Below, piece after piece: positions 63,918 through 64,000 of a stretch of 64,000 nt of DNA; positions within the stretch are counted from its first letter, which is position 1, and every line of letters starts with the position of its first letter. Origin of the DNA: Microbacterium sp. 70-16 (GTDB lineage: Bacteria; Actinomycetota; Actinomycetes; Actinomycetales; Microbacteriaceae); the NCBI RefSeq assembly GCF_001898315.1, contig NZ_MKTQ01000026.1:62001-126000 (forward strand), in the 5' to 3' direction. The notes below the pieces were generated by a model. That model did not search any database, was not told the DNA's origin, and saw only the letters and a program-made list of their open reading frames with translations. Made by a program: the position numbers and the translations under genes.

Positions 63918-64000
63918 TGCCGTGCGGCCTCTCTGTGTGCCAGATAACGGTCGGTCGCCGCGTGGGATCCCCACACGAACGCCGGGTCGGTGAGCCGCTC
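63914..64000 (-). CDS. 3' end of an upstream gene, product unknown
   Basis: The minus strand stays open from the right edge for 28 codons (ERLTDPAFVWGSHAATDRYL, then AHREAARQ) and stops with a TGA overlapping the ATG of the DHA2 transporter (ATGA). The overlap is the local sign of a real operon junction. Too short to assign a family. Confidence 0.6.
   Translation of the reverse strand, partial: ERLTDPAFVWGSHAATDRYLAHREAARQ

Overview
The window is high-GC DNA (about 70 %). Gene content and codon use point to an actinobacterium, most likely Microbacteriaceae and close to Microbacterium. The evidence is family-level: PknB-type kinase with FHA and PP2C partners, DUF3073, an Rv2578c-type radical SAM protein, an actinobacterial SCP-like protein near purine genes, many leaderless promoters, and a heavy excess of the heptamer GGATGCC/GGCATCC. 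It is chromosomal. I saw no rRNA, tRNA, CRISPR array, transposase or phage genes.

Left third (1-20335, minus strand). One long run of ten genes, eight junctions of which overlap by 4 bp (ATGA/GTGA) and one by a single base. In transcription order: a 2032-residue Ig-like/FN3 surface protein, MoxR AAA+ ATPase, DUF58, a transglutaminase-like membrane protein, RDD-FHA protein, PP2C phosphatase, FHA protein, Ser/Thr kinase, FHA-wHTH protein, and an FHA-bearing FtsK/EccC-type ATPase cut by the window edge. It resembles the bifidobacterial PFNA cluster (kinase, FN3 protein, AAA ATPase, DUF58, tgm) joined to a type VII-like motor. The parts suggest a phospho-signalling system that controls export or assembly of a giant envelope protein. 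The transglutaminase-like member has Asp where the catalytic Cys should be.

Middle (20.6-44.5 kb). Mostly housekeeping and accessory genes: a UvrA-like ABC protein flanked by two related palindromes, tag, an acyl-CoA oxidase-like enzyme, recQ, a VapBC pair, DUF4262, a DUF3516 helicase, a GH3 lipoprotein, GNAT and pirin genes, an ECF transporter (S, fused A-A, T) followed by a siderophore-interacting protein, an LCAD-like acyl-CoA dehydrogenase, a radical SAM protein, and a DEAD-box helicase with a long RDDRP-repeat N-terminus.

Right third (44.8-64 kb). An RND exporter with a perfect 16-bp upstream palindrome, paired CrcB fluoride channels, a TipA-like MerR regulator, a DUF4097-PadR pair, universal stress protein, DUF3073, IclR divergent from a DJ-1/PfpI protein, a CynX-type MFS transporter, purM-purF, an SCP-like protein, purD, and a DHA2-type MFS transporter.

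Three DNA-level patterns cross the gene layout. (1) The heptamer GGATGCC/GGCATCC is frequent on both strands, imposes unusual codons, and forms inverted pairs in terminators and inside genes, as uptake-signal sequences do elsewhere. (2) Long palindromes of several sequence families sit between genes, and one lies in frame inside a transporter gene. (3) At least eleven genes have a -10 hexamer TANNNT exactly 6-7 nt before the start codon, so they are probably translated from leaderless mRNAs.
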